A stretch of DNA of 64,000 bases from Verrucomicrobiaceae bacterium (GCA_027484055.1 JAIXQH010000058.1:31573-95572); one strand, 5' to 3'. Numbered from the stretch's first letter, positions 8,715 through 21,665 are shown. Numbers and translations are program-made. The notes: generated by a model not told the origin, from the letters alone.

Positions 8715-9019
8715 GCGGAAGGAGTCAGAATTGGCAGTCCGACGAAGGGCGAGCAGGATTTCAAGGGCTCTGCATCGTGATTGGGGGCCGCAAGGTAGGA
8801 GATGAGCCGGGTCATTTCTTCCGGTGAAGACTGCGCTGCGAAAATCTTGGATCGCCACTCAATGAGTGGTCCAGGGTGGACTCGACCGAGCGCCAACCAG
8901 CGCTCGATATTGGCAAGGGGAATGGGAAAATCCTCAGGATGCGCCGCCATGTGCTCGGCGATCCGCTGCCAGTGGATGCTGCGGTCTTCCCTGCGAAAAT
9001 GGTGATCTTCAGTGGACAT
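8711..9019 (-). CDS. Small partner protein of the nucleotidyltransferase, antitoxin-like
   Basis: A 102-residue soluble protein, mostly helical (IHWQRIAEHMAAHPEDFPIPLANIERWLALGRVHPGPLIEWRSKI). It resembles, from memory, small proteins that precede DUF6036-type nucleotidyltransferases; their C-terminus often contains an (L/K)xxSPFxG motif, here LKSCSPFVGL. It is the first gene of a two-gene operon and ends in an ATGA overlap with the second. The ordering (small regulator first, enzyme second) fits a toxin-antitoxin arrangement. No DNA-binding motif is obvious. Confidence 0.6.
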   Translation of the reverse strand: MSTEDHHFRREDRSIHWQRIAEHMAAHPEDFPIPLANIERWLALGRVHPGPLIEWRSKIFAAQSSPEEMTRLISYLAAPNHDAEPLKSCSPFVGLPILTPSA

Positions 9020-9137
9020 GAGTTTTTCCAGAATGACGAAGCATCACAGCGGATGCCCAACTGTGCTAGAGTGGAGCAAGTCTGGCGGGGCGTCAATCCG
9101 AGCGGTGGGAGGCGCTGGATTAAAATAGAAGCCCCAT

Positions 9138-9167
9138 TTGACAAGCTCCGTCTATTTCCTCTAGGTT
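9138..9167 (+). promoter_or_regulatory. Candidate promoter of tig-clpP-clpX
   Basis: A perfect TTGACA at 9138-9143 is followed after 18 bases by TAGGTT (9162-9167), a weak -10 box. It lies about 35 bases upstream of the tig start. This is a sequence match only. Confidence 0.35.
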
Positions 9168-9201
9168 GCCCCTCCCGGCGCTAAAGTCGGTCCAATTTAT
9201 C

Positions 9202-10530
9202 ATGAACATTGTTGTCGAAAAGCAGCCAAAGTGCGTCGCCACCCTCCGCGTTGAAATCCCAGCAGACAAAGTCAACGGCGAGCGCGCCCGGATCGTCAAA
9301 GGCTACGCTAGTAAGGCCCGCGTCCCAGGATTCCGCGCCGGAAAAGCACCCCAAGCCGTGGTGGAAAAACGCTTCCTTAAGGAAATTTCCGAAGAACTCA
9401 CCGAGAAACTCGTCTCGGGTGCCTTCGATCAAGCGCTCAGCCAAGAATCCCTCCACGTGCTCGATTTCGGCCACCCGGAAGACATGATCACCCATGCGGA
9501 TGGCTCGTTCACTTTCGTTTCCAAGCTCACGCTCGCCCCAGAAGTCGCCCTGCCAGACTACAAGGGCATCACCGTCACGGTGCCACTCGCGGCCGTTCCG
9601 GATGAGGAAATCGACGCACAACTCACCGCCCTTCAAGAGCGTTTCGCCGATTTTAAAGCCATCGAGGGCCGTGCCGCCGCCATGGGCGACTTCGCCGTCA
9701 TCGACTACACTTCCACTGTCGAAGGCAAGCCCACCGAAGAATTCCTCGGCAAGCCCGCAGGCTACCTCGCCAGCCGTGAAGGATTCTGGGTCCGACTTGA
9801 CGAGAAGGCCTTCCTCCCTGGTTTCGCTGCCCAACTCGTCGGCATCAATGTCGATGAATCCCGTGAAATCACCATCACTCTGCCCGAGGATTTCCAACTC
9901 CCGGAACTCGCCAGCAAGGAAATGGTCTTTCAAGTCACCATCAAGGAACTCAAAGAAGCCATTCTCCCCGAGTTGGACGACGCCATGGCCGAGCGCCTCG
10001 CTCCTGGTAAAACCATGGAAGACATCAAACAAATCATCCGGGACAACATGAGCGACGAGCGCCAGCGCAAAATCGCCGACATGAAGGTGAACCAAATCGT
10101 CGCCCATTTTAATGCTCAAGTCAGCTTCGAGCTTCCTGAGGAACTCCTCCAACAAGAAACACAGAGCCAGGCAGATGCCATGGTGAAACGCGGTGTACAA
10201 TCCGGCATGACCGAGAACGAAATCGAGACCCAGCAAGAGGAAATCTTCGCTAGCGCCGGCCAACAAGCCGTCTCCAATCTCCGCACCAATTTCATTCTCC
10301 AAGAAATTGCCCGCGTGGAAAACATCACCGTCACGGATACCGAACTCATCAATCACCTCGCGCAAATCGCCATCTCTCGCAAGATCGCGCCGAAAAAATT
10401 CATCAAAGACATGCAGCGCCAAGGCCGCATTCAGAGCGTTCGTAGCTCCATGGCCATCGGTAAGACCATTGACTTCCTCGTCGAGCAGGCGAACGTAGTG
10501 GAAACACAAGAAACCACCCTCGATGCTTAA
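9202..10530 (+). CDS. tig: Trigger factor, ribosome-associated chaperone
   Basis: Trigger factor binds nascent chains at the ribosome exit tunnel and has peptidyl-prolyl isomerase activity. The 442-residue product from ATG 9202 begins with the ribosome-binding domain; its [16 protein letters not shown] loop is the tail-docking signature (usually GFRxGKxP). The FKBP-like domain follows at about residues 160-250 ([16 protein letters not shown]), and the rest is the helical C-terminal cradle. ATG 9202 was chosen over an in-frame upstream ATG because it gives the standard start. It is first in the tig-clpP-clpX order. Confidence 0.97.
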   Translation: MNIVVEKQPKCVATLRVEIPADKVNGERARIVKGYASKARVPGFRAGKAPQAVVEKRFLKEISEELTEKLVSGAFDQALSQESLHVLDFGHPEDMITHADGSFTFVSKLTLAPEVALPDYKGITVTVPLAAVPDEEIDAQLTALQERFADFKAIEGRAAAMGDFAVIDYTSTVEGKPTEEFLGKPAGYLASREGFWVRLDEKAFLPGFAAQLVGINVDESREITITLPEDFQLPELASKEMVFQVTIKELKEAILPELDDAMAERLAPGKTMEDIKQIIRDNMSDERQRKIADMKVNQIVAHFNAQVSFELPEELLQQETQSQADAMVKRGVQSGMTENEIETQQEEIFASAGQQAVSNLRTNFILQEIARVENITVTDTELINHLAQIAISRKIAPKKFIKDMQRQGRIQSVRSSMAIGKTIDFLVEQANVVETQETTLDA

Positions 10531-10546
10531 TTACCAATCTCCCTCC

Positions 10547-11206
10547 ATGAGCTCCGCCACCCCGCCGAAAAATTACTACGTCCCCGTTGTCGTAGAGTCT
10601 GACGGCCGCGGCGAGCGCTCGTTCGACATCTACTCGCGCCTCCTCAAGGACCGCATCATCTTCATCGGTGTCCCGATCGACGACTTCGTGGCGAACTCCG
10701 TCATCGCCCAACTCCTCTTCCTCCAGATGCAGGATCCGAAAAAGGACATCCACATTTACATCAACTCCCCAGGTGGCTCCGTCACCGCCGGTCTGGCCAT
10801 GTATGACACCATGCAGTTCCTCACCTGCGACGTGAACACCTACTGCATCGGCATAGCGGCCTCCATGGGTTCTGTCCTGCTCACCGCAGGCACCAAGGGC
10901 AAGCGATTCTGCTTGCCGAACTCTCACGTCATGATCCACCAAGTCTCCGGCGGCGCATCCGGTACCGCCTCCGACGTCGAGCGCACCATCGGCTTCATGT
11001 TCAACCTCAAAAAACGCCTCAATGGCATCCTTGCCCACCATACCGGCAAGACCATTGAGCAAGTTGAACACGATTCCGACCGCGACAATTACATGACCGC
11101 CGAGCAATCCGTCGCCTACGGCCTCGTGGACAAAGTCCTTGAAAGCCGTAAGCAGCTCCCAGACGGCGTCGTTGCTGCCATCGAGGAAAAAGCCCCAGAG
11201 GCTTGA
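10547..11206 (+). CDS. clpP: ATP-dependent Clp protease proteolytic subunit
   Basis: ClpP forms the double-heptameric serine protease chamber that works with ClpX. From ATG 10547 it is 219 residues; ATG 10523 is in frame and would overlap the end of tig by 8 bases. The catalytic triad is visible: Ser106 in GIAASMGS, His131 in HVMIHQ, and Asp180 in DRDNYMTA. The oxyanion-loop segment INSPGGSV is present. It lies between tig and clpX in the order found in many bacteria, which indicates a shared transcript. Confidence 0.97.
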   Translation: MSSATPPKNYYVPVVVESDGRGERSFDIYSRLLKDRIIFIGVPIDDFVANSVIAQLLFLQMQDPKKDIHIYINSPGGSVTAGLAMYDTMQFLTCDVNTYCIGIAASMGSVLLTAGTKGKRFCLPNSHVMIHQVSGGASGTASDVERTIGFMFNLKKRLNGILAHHTGKTIEQVEHDSDRDNYMTAEQSVAYGLVDKVLESRKQLPDGVVAAIEEKAPEA

Positions 11207-11245
11207 GCGTTTCAGACTCCACACCCACCCATTCAATAGCACCCC

Positions 11246-12529
<1,284 letters not shown>

Positions 12530-12750
12530 ACCCTCAAAGCGCAGGGATTCGCTAGCCCCATTCTTCAACCGAAGCTCGACGAATTCAGAAAAAAGTTACT
12601 CGATGGAGCAGCGAAATTCGTCCGCTGTGCCAATGACATGCGGAGGCTTGAAAGGGAACACAGAGAAAGGCAGGGAGGGGCTATCTCCTTTACTCCCGCA
12701 TGGGCTTTATCAGCGGCCTTCATTTCAAAAGCAATTCCTAGCAAATCATC

Positions 12751-14151
12751 ATGGAAAAGCCCATACGATTTCAGTCCTCAACTATCATGCTGCAATCGCA
12801 TTCCATGATTTTCCGCTTCTTTGCGATTCGTTGCCTGCTAAATTGTGCTGTTTTCTCCGTTCTGACAGGCGAGTGTCTTGCAAAAAGCGAATACCTCGCC
12901 GCGAATATCACCATCGATCGTTATGATAGCAGCGCCAAGCCCTGCCTCGAATCGATTTCTGCCGATTCGAAAAGCGCGATTCCTGTTACCGTCAGCGGGA
13001 AGAACGGCATGATGCGAGCAGGAAAGCTCTACTTCGTAAAAGGCGCTGGTGGGGATACGCGGCTTAAACAATTGGCCGGGCTTGGAGCCAACTCCATCCG
13101 CACTTGGACCACTGAAGCACTTGATCTTACGCTCGACAAGGCAGCGTCACTGGGACTCACGGTCAGTGCCGGGATCTGGCTGGAGTCGGAATGCTCTTGG
13201 TTCTCCTATTCGAAACCCGAACAATGCGCGAAGCAGTTCGAACGCGTGAAGGCCGAGGTCTTGAAGTATAGAAGTTATCCCGCCCTCCTGGCTTGGGGCA
13301 TCGGCAACGAGTCCGAGGGCGACGGGAACCATGCGGACTACTGGAAGCAACTGGACCGTCTCGCGATAATGATCAAGGAAATCGATCCTGCCCATCCGAC
13401 TTTCACGGCCGTGGCGGGTCTGGCCCCGTCGAAAGTGAAAGGCCTCAACGAGCACACGCCGCATCTCGACTATGTCGGAGTCAACACCTACGGCGGCATT
13501 TTTGGTCTAAGGCAAAACCTCGAAAAAGTCGGTTGGACGCGCCCATGGATGCTAACCGAATGGGGCCCGCAGGGATTCTGGGAACGGCCGAAGGCGGACT
13601 CTGGCGCTCCCCTAGAGCAGACCAGCACCGAGAAGGCGGACATGATGCGACACGGCTATGATGAGACCATTTCCAAGGGCGGAACTTGCCTTGGCAGTTA
13701 TGCCTTCTTATGGGGCTGGAAGTTTGAAGCCTCTGCCACTTGGTTCGGTTTGCTCACCGATGATGGGCTGACCACAGGGCCGGTCGATGTTCTTCAGGAA
13801 AAATGGAGCGGTAGGGCTCCGGTCAATCGGGCCCCTGCGATTAAGCCGTTGAAAGGCCTGCCGATCCAGGCGATTGCTCCGGGTAGCCCATTGCGTGTCG
13901 AGTCCTCCGCCATCGATCCCGAGGGCGATTCCCTGTCATGGAAATGGGCGCTGCTTCCGGAGAAGCCGCATGGCGTGGAAGGCAAGCCCATCGCGATGCC
14001 AAAACCCATCGAGGGGGTCGTCTTGACTCCGGTTGAAGCCGGTGCCGAGCTGAATGCCCCAGCAAAGCCCGGTCCGTATCGACTCTATCTCTGGGTCACT
14101 GATGGCAAGGGCCATGCAGCCACGGCCAACGCTCCACTCGAAGTCCGCTGA
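12751..14151 (+). CDS. Secreted TIM-barrel glycoside hydrolase-like protein
   Basis: The product is up to 466 residues. The best signal peptide begins at the internal Met at 12805 (MIFRFFAIRCLLNCAVFSVLTGECLA), so the true start may be there. The fold looks like the catalytic TIM barrel of clan GH-A glycosidases (GH2-like): LKQLAGLGANSIRTWTTEA, the acid/base glutamate in AWGIGNESEG, and a candidate nucleophile in MLTEWGPQG. The C-terminal ~110 residues form an Ig-like domain (DPEGDSLSWKW ... PYRLYLWVTDGKGH). Substrate is unknown, possibly a beta-glucan. It begins a run of carbohydrate-related genes. Confidence 0.75.
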   Translation: MEKPIRFQSSTIMLQSHSMIFRFFAIRCLLNCAVFSVLTGECLAKSEYLAANITIDRYDSSAKPCLESISADSKSAIPVTVSGKNGMMRAGKLYFVKGAGGDTRLKQLAGLGANSIRTWTTEALDLTLDKAASLGLTVSAGIWLESECSWFSYSKPEQCAKQFERVKAEVLKYRSYPALLAWGIGNESEGDGNHADYWKQLDRLAIMIKEIDPAHPTFTAVAGLAPSKVKGLNEHTPHLDYVGVNTYGGIFGLRQNLEKVGWTRPWMLTEWGPQGFWERPKADSGAPLEQTSTEKADMMRHGYDETISKGGTCLGSYAFLWGWKFEASATWFGLLTDDGLTTGPVDVLQEKWSGRAPVNRAPAIKPLKGLPIQAIAPGSPLRVESSAIDPEGDSLSWKWALLPEKPHGVEGKPIAMPKPIEGVVLTPVEAGAELNAPAKPGPYRLYLWVTDGKGHAATANAPLEVR

Positions 14152-14239
14152 TTCTTTTTCCCTTTCTATGAAATTTTTCCAGCTCCCCCCTTTTCCTCGA
14201 TAAATATTCAACTCAAGATCCGTAACCCATTTTCCATCA

Positions 14240-17200
14240 ATGAAACGTTTCCTAGTTGCCTCGACCGCACTCGCCCTACCACTCGGAGCCGTCGAGCCAC
14301 TGGCGTTCAATCGGGACATCCGGCCGATTCTTTCGAAGACCTGCTTCACCTGCCATGGCCCAGATGCGGCGGCGGTAAAAGGCGAGCTGCGCCTCGACCT
14401 CCGCGAGCGGGCCCTCAAGGGCGGCGAATCCGGAAAGCCTGCCATCGTCCCAGGAAAGCCCGAGGAGTCGATGGTGGTGAAGCACATCACCACCACGGAC
14501 CCCGACGACATCATGCCGCCACCCGAAGCTCACATGAAATTCACCGCCGAGGATGCGGCCAGACTGACTCGCTGGATCAAGGAAGGCGCGGTTTATGAGG
14601 GGCACTGGGCCTTTCAAACTCCCAAAAAAGCCCCGGTGCCGGAGCTTGCTGACGCATCGCCAAACCCGATCGACCGCTTCATCGCAACGAAACTGAAGTC
14701 TGAAAATCTGACTTTTTCCCCCGAAGCGGATCGACCGACTCTGATCCGTCGCGCGACCTTCGATCTCACCGGCCTGCCGCCTCCAGTGGAGGAGGTTAAG
14801 GCCTTTATCGAAGACCCATCGCCGAACGCCTACGACTCGCTGATCGACCGTCTGCTTGCCTCGTCGCGATTTGGCGAACATTTCGCCGTCGAGTGGCTGG
14901 ACGCTTCACGCTACGCCGACACTAACGGCTACTCGATCGACGGAGGGCGAAACCAATGGATCTGGCGCGACTGGGTGATCAAGTCCTTCAACGACAACCA
15001 GCCCTACGATCAGTTCCTCACCGAGCAGCTCGCCGGTGATCTCCTGCCGAATGCCACCGAGCAGCAGATCGTGGCCACCGGTTTCAGCCGAAATCACGCC
15101 ATCACGCACGAAGGCGGCACCATTCCCGAGGAGAACCTCACCAATTACGTCGCGGACCGCGTTAAGACGACGTCGGAGACCTTCATGGGTCTCACCATGG
15201 CCTGCGCCCAGTGCCACGACCATAAATACGATCCGCTGAGCCAGCGCGACTATTACCGCTTCTTTGCCTTCTTCAACACGCTGGGCGATGCCGGCCTCGC
15301 GGGGGACCGAGGCGTCAACGCGGCTCCTGCGATCAACGCCGTTTCCTGCCTCGCGAATCCCGCCGAAGCGGAAAGCGTCCGTCGCGAACTAGAGGCAGCG
15401 AAACAGGCCTTTTCCGCCCCCATCCCCGAAGCGCAGGCAACGTGGGAGGCCGAACAGCGCGCCGATCTCGTGGAACGTGGAAAGGGCCTCAGGCTTACGC
15501 CATTGGAGGTCGTGTCCGCCACCGCCCCAAATGGCAACCCGGACCGCATCAAGATTCAGCCGGACCAGTCCATCACCATCGGCGGCGGCGATTTTGCAGC
15601 CTATAACATTCTCACTAAGCTCCCCGTCGGCGGCCCAACGATCCGTGGCATCAGGGTTGTCTTTTCACCGAGTGACAAGTCGGGCGGGAAACTCGGCTTT
15701 GGCAGCGCCAAGGGGCTAGAGGGAAATTTCCACCTCGGCTCCATCACCACTTCGGTCTCGACCTTCCCGGCCGGAAACGTCGATCTCAATGCCGCCCTCC
15801 CGCTAGCCCGACTCAGTGCCAGCGGCGAACAGCCGGGTTTCGAGGTGCGTAACGTGCTCAACACCGACCCACTCGTCGGCTGGGCTCCGCCGACCGGTAG
15901 CACCGGACCGCAGCATCTCACGCTGACCTTCGCCACACCCATTCAACCCAGCGCCACTCCCTTTCTCACCACCGAGATCCTCTTCAACTACGGCCAGAAC
16001 ACCTCGCCCGCTCGCTTCCAGATTTTCGCCCTTTCTGGAAATGACGACGGCTCACCCAACCCTGGCAACATCACCGACATCCTCGCGGCAAATCCCGCCA
16101 CGCGGACACCCGAGCAGGCCACGCAACTCCGCGACTACTACCATCAGATCTCCCCAGAAAAGGCGGCGCTTCGCCATCAGATCGCGAACCTCACCGAGCG
16201 ACTCTCGATGCTCACCGGGAAACACCCCGTGCTGGTGATGAACACTTCACCGAAGCCACGCGTGACCCACATCCTAAACCGTGGCGTCTATTCCTCGCCG
16301 ATGGAAGCGGTCACTCCCGGTAGCCCCGCCGTCCTGCCTCCGCTGTCTGAGGATCCCACCTTCGACAAGACCACTGGCAGTTTCCCGAACCGCCCCGCTA
16401 GCCGTCTCGACCTCGCAAAATGGCTCACCCGTGCGGATCACCCGCTCACAAGCCGAGTCGCGGTGAACCGACTCTGGGAGCACTTCTTTGGTCGCGGGCT
16501 CTCGGCCTCCTCGGCCGACCTCGGTTCGCAGGGGCAATGGCCGTCACATCCCGAACTGCTCGACTGGCTCGCCGTTGATTTCCGGGAAACGGGCTGGGAT
16601 CGGAAACGGATGATCAAGCTCATCCTTACCTCCCGCACCTACCGCCAGTCATCGAACACCACGCCGGCACTCCTCGCCAAGGACCCGCGCAACGAGCTGC
16701 TCGCCCGTGGCCCTCGCTTCCGCCTCAGCGCCGAACAAATCCGTGATCAAGCGCTCGCCACGTCCGGCCTGCTCGTTGAACGACTGGGCGGCCCGAGTGT
16801 GAAACCCTACCAGCCCGGTGATCTCTGGCGGCAGGTCTCCCACTATGGCTCAAGCCCCGCCACCTCGCAGACCTTCGTTCAAGACCATGGTGAAAAACTT
16901 CATCGTCGCTCGCTTTACACCTACTGGAAACGCACCCTGCCACCGACCAACCTCTCGACCTTCGATGCCCCGAACCGGGAAATCTGCTCGATCGGGCGCC
17001 TGCCCACCAACACCCCACTCCAGGCACTCGTCACCCTCAACGACCCGCAGTTCGTTGAGGCCTCCCGCGCTCTCGCCGTTCAACTACTAGGCACACCGTA
17101 TCCCAGCGATCGTGAGCGCCTCGCTGCCGGGTTCCTGAAAGTCACCTCCCGCCCACCGGTCGAAGCGGAACTTGCCACCCTAGAATCCGCCCTCAAGCGC

Positions 17201-17359
17201 GAGCAACAGCGCTACCAGTCCGACGAGGCCGCCGCCCGCGAGCTCCTTGCCATCGGCGAAGTCCCCTCGACGCCCGTCACCCCTCCCATCGAACTCGCCG
17301 CCTGGACTCAGCTCGCCTCCACCCTTTTCAACCTCTCAGAGACGCTGACTCGGAGATAG
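14240..17359 (+). CDS. Planctomycete-type cytochrome c, PSCyt1-DUF1549-DUF1553
   Basis: A 1039-residue secreted protein with a short signal peptide. Residues ~25-110 are the PSCyt1 domain with a c-type haem motif (TCFTCHGPD) and the usual PDDIMPPP ending. Residues ~130-340 are DUF1549 ([10 protein letters not shown], then [17 protein letters not shown]), which carries a second [11 protein letters not shown] motif. A less conserved insert with a beta-sandwich look follows, then DUF1553 from ~700 ([30 protein letters not shown]). Such proteins are common in Planctomycetes and Verrucomicrobia and occur with DUF1501 partners, as here. Function is unproven; electron transfer during breakdown of complex glycans is the usual proposal. 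Confidence 0.92.
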   Translation: MKRFLVASTALALPLGAVEPLAFNRDIRPILSKTCFTCHGPDAAAVKGELRLDLRERALKGGESGKPAIVPGKPEESMVVKHITTTDPDDIMPPPEAHMKFTAEDAARLTRWIKEGAVYEGHWAFQTPKKAPVPELADASPNPIDRFIATKLKSENLTFSPEADRPTLIRRATFDLTGLPPPVEEVKAFIEDPSPNAYDSLIDRLLASSRFGEHFAVEWLDASRYADTNGYSIDGGRNQWIWRDWVIKSFNDNQPYDQFLTEQLAGDLLPNATEQQIVATGFSRNHAITHEGGTIPEENLTNYVADRVKTTSETFMGLTMACAQCHDHKYDPLSQRDYYRFFAFFNTLGDAGLAGDRGVNAAPAINAVSCLANPAEAESVRRELEAAKQAFSAPIPEAQATWEAEQRADLVERGKGLRLTPLEVVSATAPNGNPDRIKIQPDQSITIGGGDFAAYNILTKLPVGGPTIRGIRVVFSPSDKSGGKLGFGSAKGLEGNFHLGSITTSVSTFPAGNVDLNAALPLARLSASGEQPGFEVRNVLNTDPLVGWAPPTGSTGPQHLTLTFATPIQPSATPFLTTEILFNYGQNTSPARFQIFALSGNDDGSPNPGNITDILAANPATRTPEQATQLRDYYHQISPEKAALRHQIANLTERLSMLTGKHPVLVMNTSPKPRVTHILNRGVYSSPMEAVTPGSPAVLPPLSEDPTFDKTTGSFPNRPASRLDLAKWLTRADHPLTSRVAVNRLWEHFFGRGLSASSADLGSQGQWPSHPELLDWLAVDFRETGWDRKRMIKLILTSRTYRQSSNTTPALLAKDPRNELLARGPRFRLSAEQIRDQALATSGLLVERLGGPSVKPYQPGDLWRQVSHYGSSPATSQTFVQDHGEKLHRRSLYTYWKRTLPPTNLSTFDAPNREICSIGRLPTNTPLQALVTLNDPQFVEASRALAVQLLGTPYPSDRERLAAGFLKVTSRPPVEAELATLESALKREQQRYQSDEAAARELLAIGEVPSTPVTPPIELAAWTQLASTLFNLSETLTRR

Positions 17360-17424
17360 TTAAACGTTATTCGTTAGAAGTTATTAGTGAATTCCAAATA
17401 ACCTCTACCCCTAAACCAAATCCC

Positions 17425-18876
17425 ATGAACCCCTTCACCTACTCCCGCCGCTCCTTCCTTGGAAAGACCGCCAACGGTCTCGGACATGTCGCGCTTTCCT
17501 CGATGCTGCTGCCTTCGCTGACGAAGCTGGCGCGCGGCGAGCAACCGAATGAGGAAAACATGGCCGCCTTCCGCACCATCGCGCCAAAGGCGAAGCGGGT
17601 GATCTACCTCTTCCAGTCCGGCGGGCCGTCGCATGTCGATCTCTTTGATGGAAAGGATGTCCTCACCAAACTCCACGGCAGCAACCTGCCTCCATCCGTG
17701 CGCGGTGATCAGCGGGTCACCGGCATGACCGCCGGGCAATCGAACTTTCCCGTTGTTCAGCCAATCGCCCCCGGTAAGCCCTGCGGCCCTTCCGGCGTGT
17801 GGATCTCAGACCTACTGCCGCACACCCAGAAGATCGCCGGAGACATCTGCGTGATCCGCTCGATGCACACCGAAGCGATCAACCACGACCCCGCCATCAC
17901 GCTGATCAACACCGGCTCGATGCAGCTTGGCAATGCCTCCGCCGGCGCGTGGGTCAGCTATGGACTCGGCACCGACAATGCCAATCTCCCGGCCTACATG
18001 GTCCTCATTTCCCAGGGCACCGGAAAGAATCCAGACCAGCCGATCTTTTCCCGCCTCTGGGGCGCGGGCTTTCTGCCGTCGCAGCATCAGGGTGTCATCC
18101 TCCGCGCTGGGGCCGATCCCGTGCTTTACCTCGACAACCCGGACGGTGTCAGCCGTGAGCAGCGCCGTGCCCAGCTCGATGACCTAGAAAAGCTCAACCA
18201 GCGCTTTGCCGATGATATCGGTGATCCGGAAACCGTGGCCCGCATCCATGCCTATGAAATGGCGTTCCGCATGCAGGCTTCCGTGCCCGAGCTGACCGAT
18301 CTTTCGAACGAATCCGCCTCCACCTTCGACCTCTACGGCCCCGAATCGCGCAAGCCCGGCACCTACGCCGCCAACTGCCTGCTCGCTCGCCGTCTGGCTG
18401 AGCGCGGCGTGCGCTTCATCCAGCTTTTCCATCGCGGCTGGGACCAGCACATCGCGATTACGAAACAGCTACCAAACCAGTGCCGCGACACCGACCAGCC
18501 CTCCGCCGCTCTCATCACCGACCTGAAACAGCGCGGGCTGCTGGAAGACACCCTCGTCATCTGGGGCGGTGAGTTTGGTCGTACGGTTTACTCGCAGGGA
18601 GCCCTCGGTTCCCCCGTCGCCGGGCGCGACCACCACGGCCGCTGCTTCTCCATCTGGATGGCCGGCGCAGGCGTGAAAGGCGGCACCTCCGTCGGCGAGA
18701 CCGATGACTTCTGCTGGAACATCACCCAGGACCCCCATCACATTCGTGACCTCAACGCGACGATGCTCAACCAACTCGGCGTCGACCACAATCGCCTCAC
18801 TTTCCCCTATCGCGGGCTCGAGCAGAAACTCGTCGGTGTGGAACCCGCGAAGCTCATTACCAAGGCACTAGCTTAG
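17425..18876 (+). CDS. DUF1501 protein with Tat signal
   Basis: A 483-residue protein that starts with a twin-arginine signal ([23 protein letters not shown]). The body is DUF1501, a family related to the alkaline phosphatase/sulfatase superfamily: the [20 protein letters not shown] start, [14 protein letters not shown], the central [16 protein letters not shown] and the [18 protein letters not shown] block. The pairing with a DUF1549/1553 cytochrome upstream is the standard arrangement. The 65-base gap has no terminator, so co-transcription is likely. Export as a folded, metal-loaded protein is inferred from the Tat signal. Confidence 0.92.
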   Translation: MNPFTYSRRSFLGKTANGLGHVALSSMLLPSLTKLARGEQPNEENMAAFRTIAPKAKRVIYLFQSGGPSHVDLFDGKDVLTKLHGSNLPPSVRGDQRVTGMTAGQSNFPVVQPIAPGKPCGPSGVWISDLLPHTQKIAGDICVIRSMHTEAINHDPAITLINTGSMQLGNASAGAWVSYGLGTDNANLPAYMVLISQGTGKNPDQPIFSRLWGAGFLPSQHQGVILRAGADPVLYLDNPDGVSREQRRAQLDDLEKLNQRFADDIGDPETVARIHAYEMAFRMQASVPELTDLSNESASTFDLYGPESRKPGTYAANCLLARRLAERGVRFIQLFHRGWDQHIAITKQLPNQCRDTDQPSAALITDLKQRGLLEDTLVIWGGEFGRTVYSQGALGSPVAGRDHHGRCFSIWMAGAGVKGGTSVGETDDFCWNITQDPHHIRDLNATMLNQLGVDHNRLTFPYRGLEQKLVGVEPAKLITKALA

Positions 18877-19076
18877 GAGTTCGGTGGATCTTTGATATTA
18901 AACCGTACGCCGCTGCCGCATGGACTAAGGCGGATCATTCGGCATCCACGAAATCGGCGGGGCGATTCTCGACCATCCGCCAAGCAGACAAAGTTTGCAG
19001 GAGAGACCAAATCAATTAACAATATCCGTTACGTGACTGGAAAAGCGGCTGCTCTCACTTCAAAACATCGACAATA

Positions 19077-21665
19077 ATGTTGGAAACCCATCTATCGAAA
19101 AAAATCCCCCTGATTTTCACGTTGGTCTCAATCACAGTCTGTGCAGTGGCGCAGCCCATAGATTTGTTGACGCCAGACGCCAAGAATCCTCGCCACGCAC
19201 CATTCTTTACACCGGAAGCCGATGCCGTTGTTGAGCGGCTGGTTTCGCAAATGACGCTGGAGGAGAAAATCAAATTCTGTCAGGGCGACATCGAGGGTAA
19301 ATCGCCGCCGCTTCGCGCGACGGCGGCGCTGGAGCGACTCGGCATCAAGCCGATGGTGTTTTACAACGGCCCGCGCGGTTATCAAATGGGCAAAGGGACA
19401 GTGTTTCCTTCGCCCACCGGCCAGGCGGCATCGTGGAATCCCGAACTGCTCCAAAAAATCGGCGAGACCATAGCCGATGAATCGCTATCCGGGAAAACCG
19501 ATTCACTTGAAGCGCCTTCCATCAACATCATTCGCGATCCGCTGAACGGAAGAAATTTTGAGTATTACACCGAAGACCCGTATTTGAACGGCAAGCTGGC
19601 GGCGGCATTTGTGCGCGGCGCGCAAAGTGCCGGTGCGCCCGCCACGGTGAAACACCTCGCCTGCAACAGTCAGGAAACGAATCGTAACGAAGTGGATTCG
19701 GTAGTCGATGAACGTGCGTTACGGGAAATCTATCTGCCGGGATTCAAGGCCGCGATTGATGCAGGGGTGCTCGGCATCATGACCGGCGCGAACCGCGTCA
19801 ACGGCCACCATGCGAGCGACAATCCTGACTTGATCGGCATCATCAAAAAAGATTTCGGCTTCCGCGGATTCATTTTGACGGACTGGAACGGCGTGCAGGA
19901 CACGCTGGGCGCGGCGAACGCCGGCACGGATTTGTCCATGCCCGGCAAGCCGGAAGGGAAATTCAGCGCGGATAGATTGCTCGCGCTGGTCAAGTCAGGA
20001 CAAGTCAGCGAAGCGACCATCACCGACAAGGTCCGGCGCCTGCTGCGCGCGGTTTATGTTGCGGGCTTGATCGAAGGAGCACCGGCACGGGCCGTCGGCG
20101 AAAAACCGAATCCGCCGCACTATCAAGTCGAGTTAGAAGCCGCCGAGGAAGGCATGGTGCTGCTGAAAAATTCCAAAAACCTCCTGCCGCTGAATCCGGC
20201 AACGCCAAAAAAAATCGCTGTGCTCGGGCCGAATGCTGACCGGAAATTTTGGGGTGGTGGCAGTTCGGGCGCGGGAATGATTTACGAAGTGACCGCGCTA
20301 GCCGGCATCGAGAAATTTCTCGGCAAAAGCAAAATTGATTACGTCCCGCTCACGCTGGACAACTTGTATGAAGCCGTGGACGCGTCATTCGTGAAGGCAC
20401 CGGACGGGAAGCCGGGCTTCGCCGCAGTTTACAAAGGCAAAAATCCCACCACCGGCAAACCGGCGGAGCTGAAGCAAACCGATGCCGCCGTCAATTTCAA
20501 CTGGGAGATGAGTTCGCCCGACCGCTCGCGGATTGACTCCGGGCAATTCTCCGGTCGCTGGTCTGGCATCTTGTCGCCGCCGACTTCAGGCAAATACACT
20601 TTCCGCCTCAGCTGCCCAGACACCGGTAAAGTCGTCATTGATGGCGCAACCGTCGTGGACAAAATGGCCTCGGCGCGCGACCGCTCCGGCGAGGTCACGC
20701 TGACGGCTGGCAAGCCGGTGAATGTCGAAATTTCCTTCAACAAAAAAGGCCCGCAGGGTTCGGACACGATTGTGCGCTTCGAGTGGATGCGGCCGGATTT
20801 TGACGAACGGTTCGCCGAAAAACTGAAGGCTTCCGTGACAGCGGCGAAAAATGCCGACGCCGCAATTTTATGCGTGGGGCTGGATCACTCCTACGACACC
20901 GAAGGTCAGGACCGCCGCGAACTCACCTTGCCGCCCTCGCAGGTGCAGTTGATCAAGGCCGTGGTGCGGGCGAATCCGCGCACTGTCGTCGTGATGTATG
21001 CCGGCTCGGTGATTGACGTGCGCGACTGGATTGACGACGTGCCCGCACTGTTGTTGCCGTGGTATCCCGGCATTGAAAACGGCAACGCGCTCGCGAAAAT
21101 TTTGTTCGGCGAAGTTTCGCCCACCGGCAAGCTGACCATCACTTTTCCCGCGAAATATGAAGATTCGCCTGCGCATCCCTCGCGTCAGGTCGAAAACAAA
21201 AGGGACAAGCTGATGCATCACGAAGGCGTGTTCGTCGGCTACCGCTGGTTCGATGAAAAAGGCATCGAGCCCATGTATCCTTTCGGCTTCGGTTTGAGCT
21301 ACACGACGTTTGAATATAAAACAGAAAATCGTTTGCTGTCGAACTATCTCAAAGGCTCAAAGCCATTGACCATTCCGGTCGAAATCAAAAATACCGGCGA
21401 ACGCGCCGGCACTGAAATCGTGCAGCTCTATGTGCACCAGGACAAGCCCGCCATCCCGCGCCCGCCGCAGGAATTGAAAGGCTTCCAGCGCGTCACATTG
21501 AAACTAGGTGAAACCAAAACCGTGAACTTCACGCTCGATGATTCCGCCTTTGCGTATTGGAATCCTGCGACCCGCACGTGGACGGTGGAGCCGGGCGTTT
21601 ATGAAATCCGCATCGGCTCATCGTCGCGCGACATTAGGCTCAAGCTGCCGCTGGAGGTGAAGTGA
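19077..21665 (+). CDS. GH3 family beta-glucosidase with PA14 domain
   Basis: An 862-residue secreted enzyme with a signal peptide (LIFTLVSITVCAVA). The GH3 N-terminal barrel holds the nucleophile Asp269 in FILTDWNG and the substrate-binding KHLACNSQE segment. A PA14 carbohydrate-binding domain is inserted at about residues 440-570 (GRWSGILSPPTSGKYTFRLS). The second GH3 domain holds the acid/base candidate in SYDTEGQDRREL, and a fibronectin-like domain closes the protein (GTEIVQLYVHQDKPAIPRPPQELKGF). It hydrolyses terminal beta-linked sugars. Stretches of A/T-richer codons differ from the neighbours, which may mean later acquisition; I could not measure this. Confidence 0.93.
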   Translation: MLETHLSKKIPLIFTLVSITVCAVAQPIDLLTPDAKNPRHAPFFTPEADAVVERLVSQMTLEEKIKFCQGDIEGKSPPLRATAALERLGIKPMVFYNGPRGYQMGKGTVFPSPTGQAASWNPELLQKIGETIADESLSGKTDSLEAPSINIIRDPLNGRNFEYYTEDPYLNGKLAAAFVRGAQSAGAPATVKHLACNSQETNRNEVDSVVDERALREIYLPGFKAAIDAGVLGIMTGANRVNGHHASDNPDLIGIIKKDFGFRGFILTDWNGVQDTLGAANAGTDLSMPGKPEGKFSADRLLALVKSGQVSEATITDKVRRLLRAVYVAGLIEGAPARAVGEKPNPPHYQVELEAAEEGMVLLKNSKNLLPLNPATPKKIAVLGPNADRKFWGGGSSGAGMIYEVTALAGIEKFLGKSKIDYVPLTLDNLYEAVDASFVKAPDGKPGFAAVYKGKNPTTGKPAELKQTDAAVNFNWEMSSPDRSRIDSGQFSGRWSGILSPPTSGKYTFRLSCPDTGKVVIDGATVVDKMASARDRSGEVTLTAGKPVNVEISFNKKGPQGSDTIVRFEWMRPDFDERFAEKLKASVTAAKNADAAILCVGLDHSYDTEGQDRRELTLPPSQVQLIKAVVRANPRTVVVMYAGSVIDVRDWIDDVPALLLPWYPGIENGNALAKILFGEVSPTGKLTITFPAKYEDSPAHPSRQVENKRDKLMHHEGVFVGYRWFDEKGIEPMYPFGFGLSYTTFEYKTENRLLSNYLKGSKPLTIPVEIKNTGERAGTEIVQLYVHQDKPAIPRPPQELKGFQRVTLKLGETKTVNFTLDDSAFAYWNPATRTWTVEPGVYEIRIGSSSRDIRLKLPLEVK

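Noticed and set aside
9181..10509. A 442-codon open frame antisense to tig
   Set aside because: It covers tig exactly in the opposite frame and its sequence (long Gly/Asp/Glu/Phe-rich runs) results from codon bias. Trigger factor is certain.
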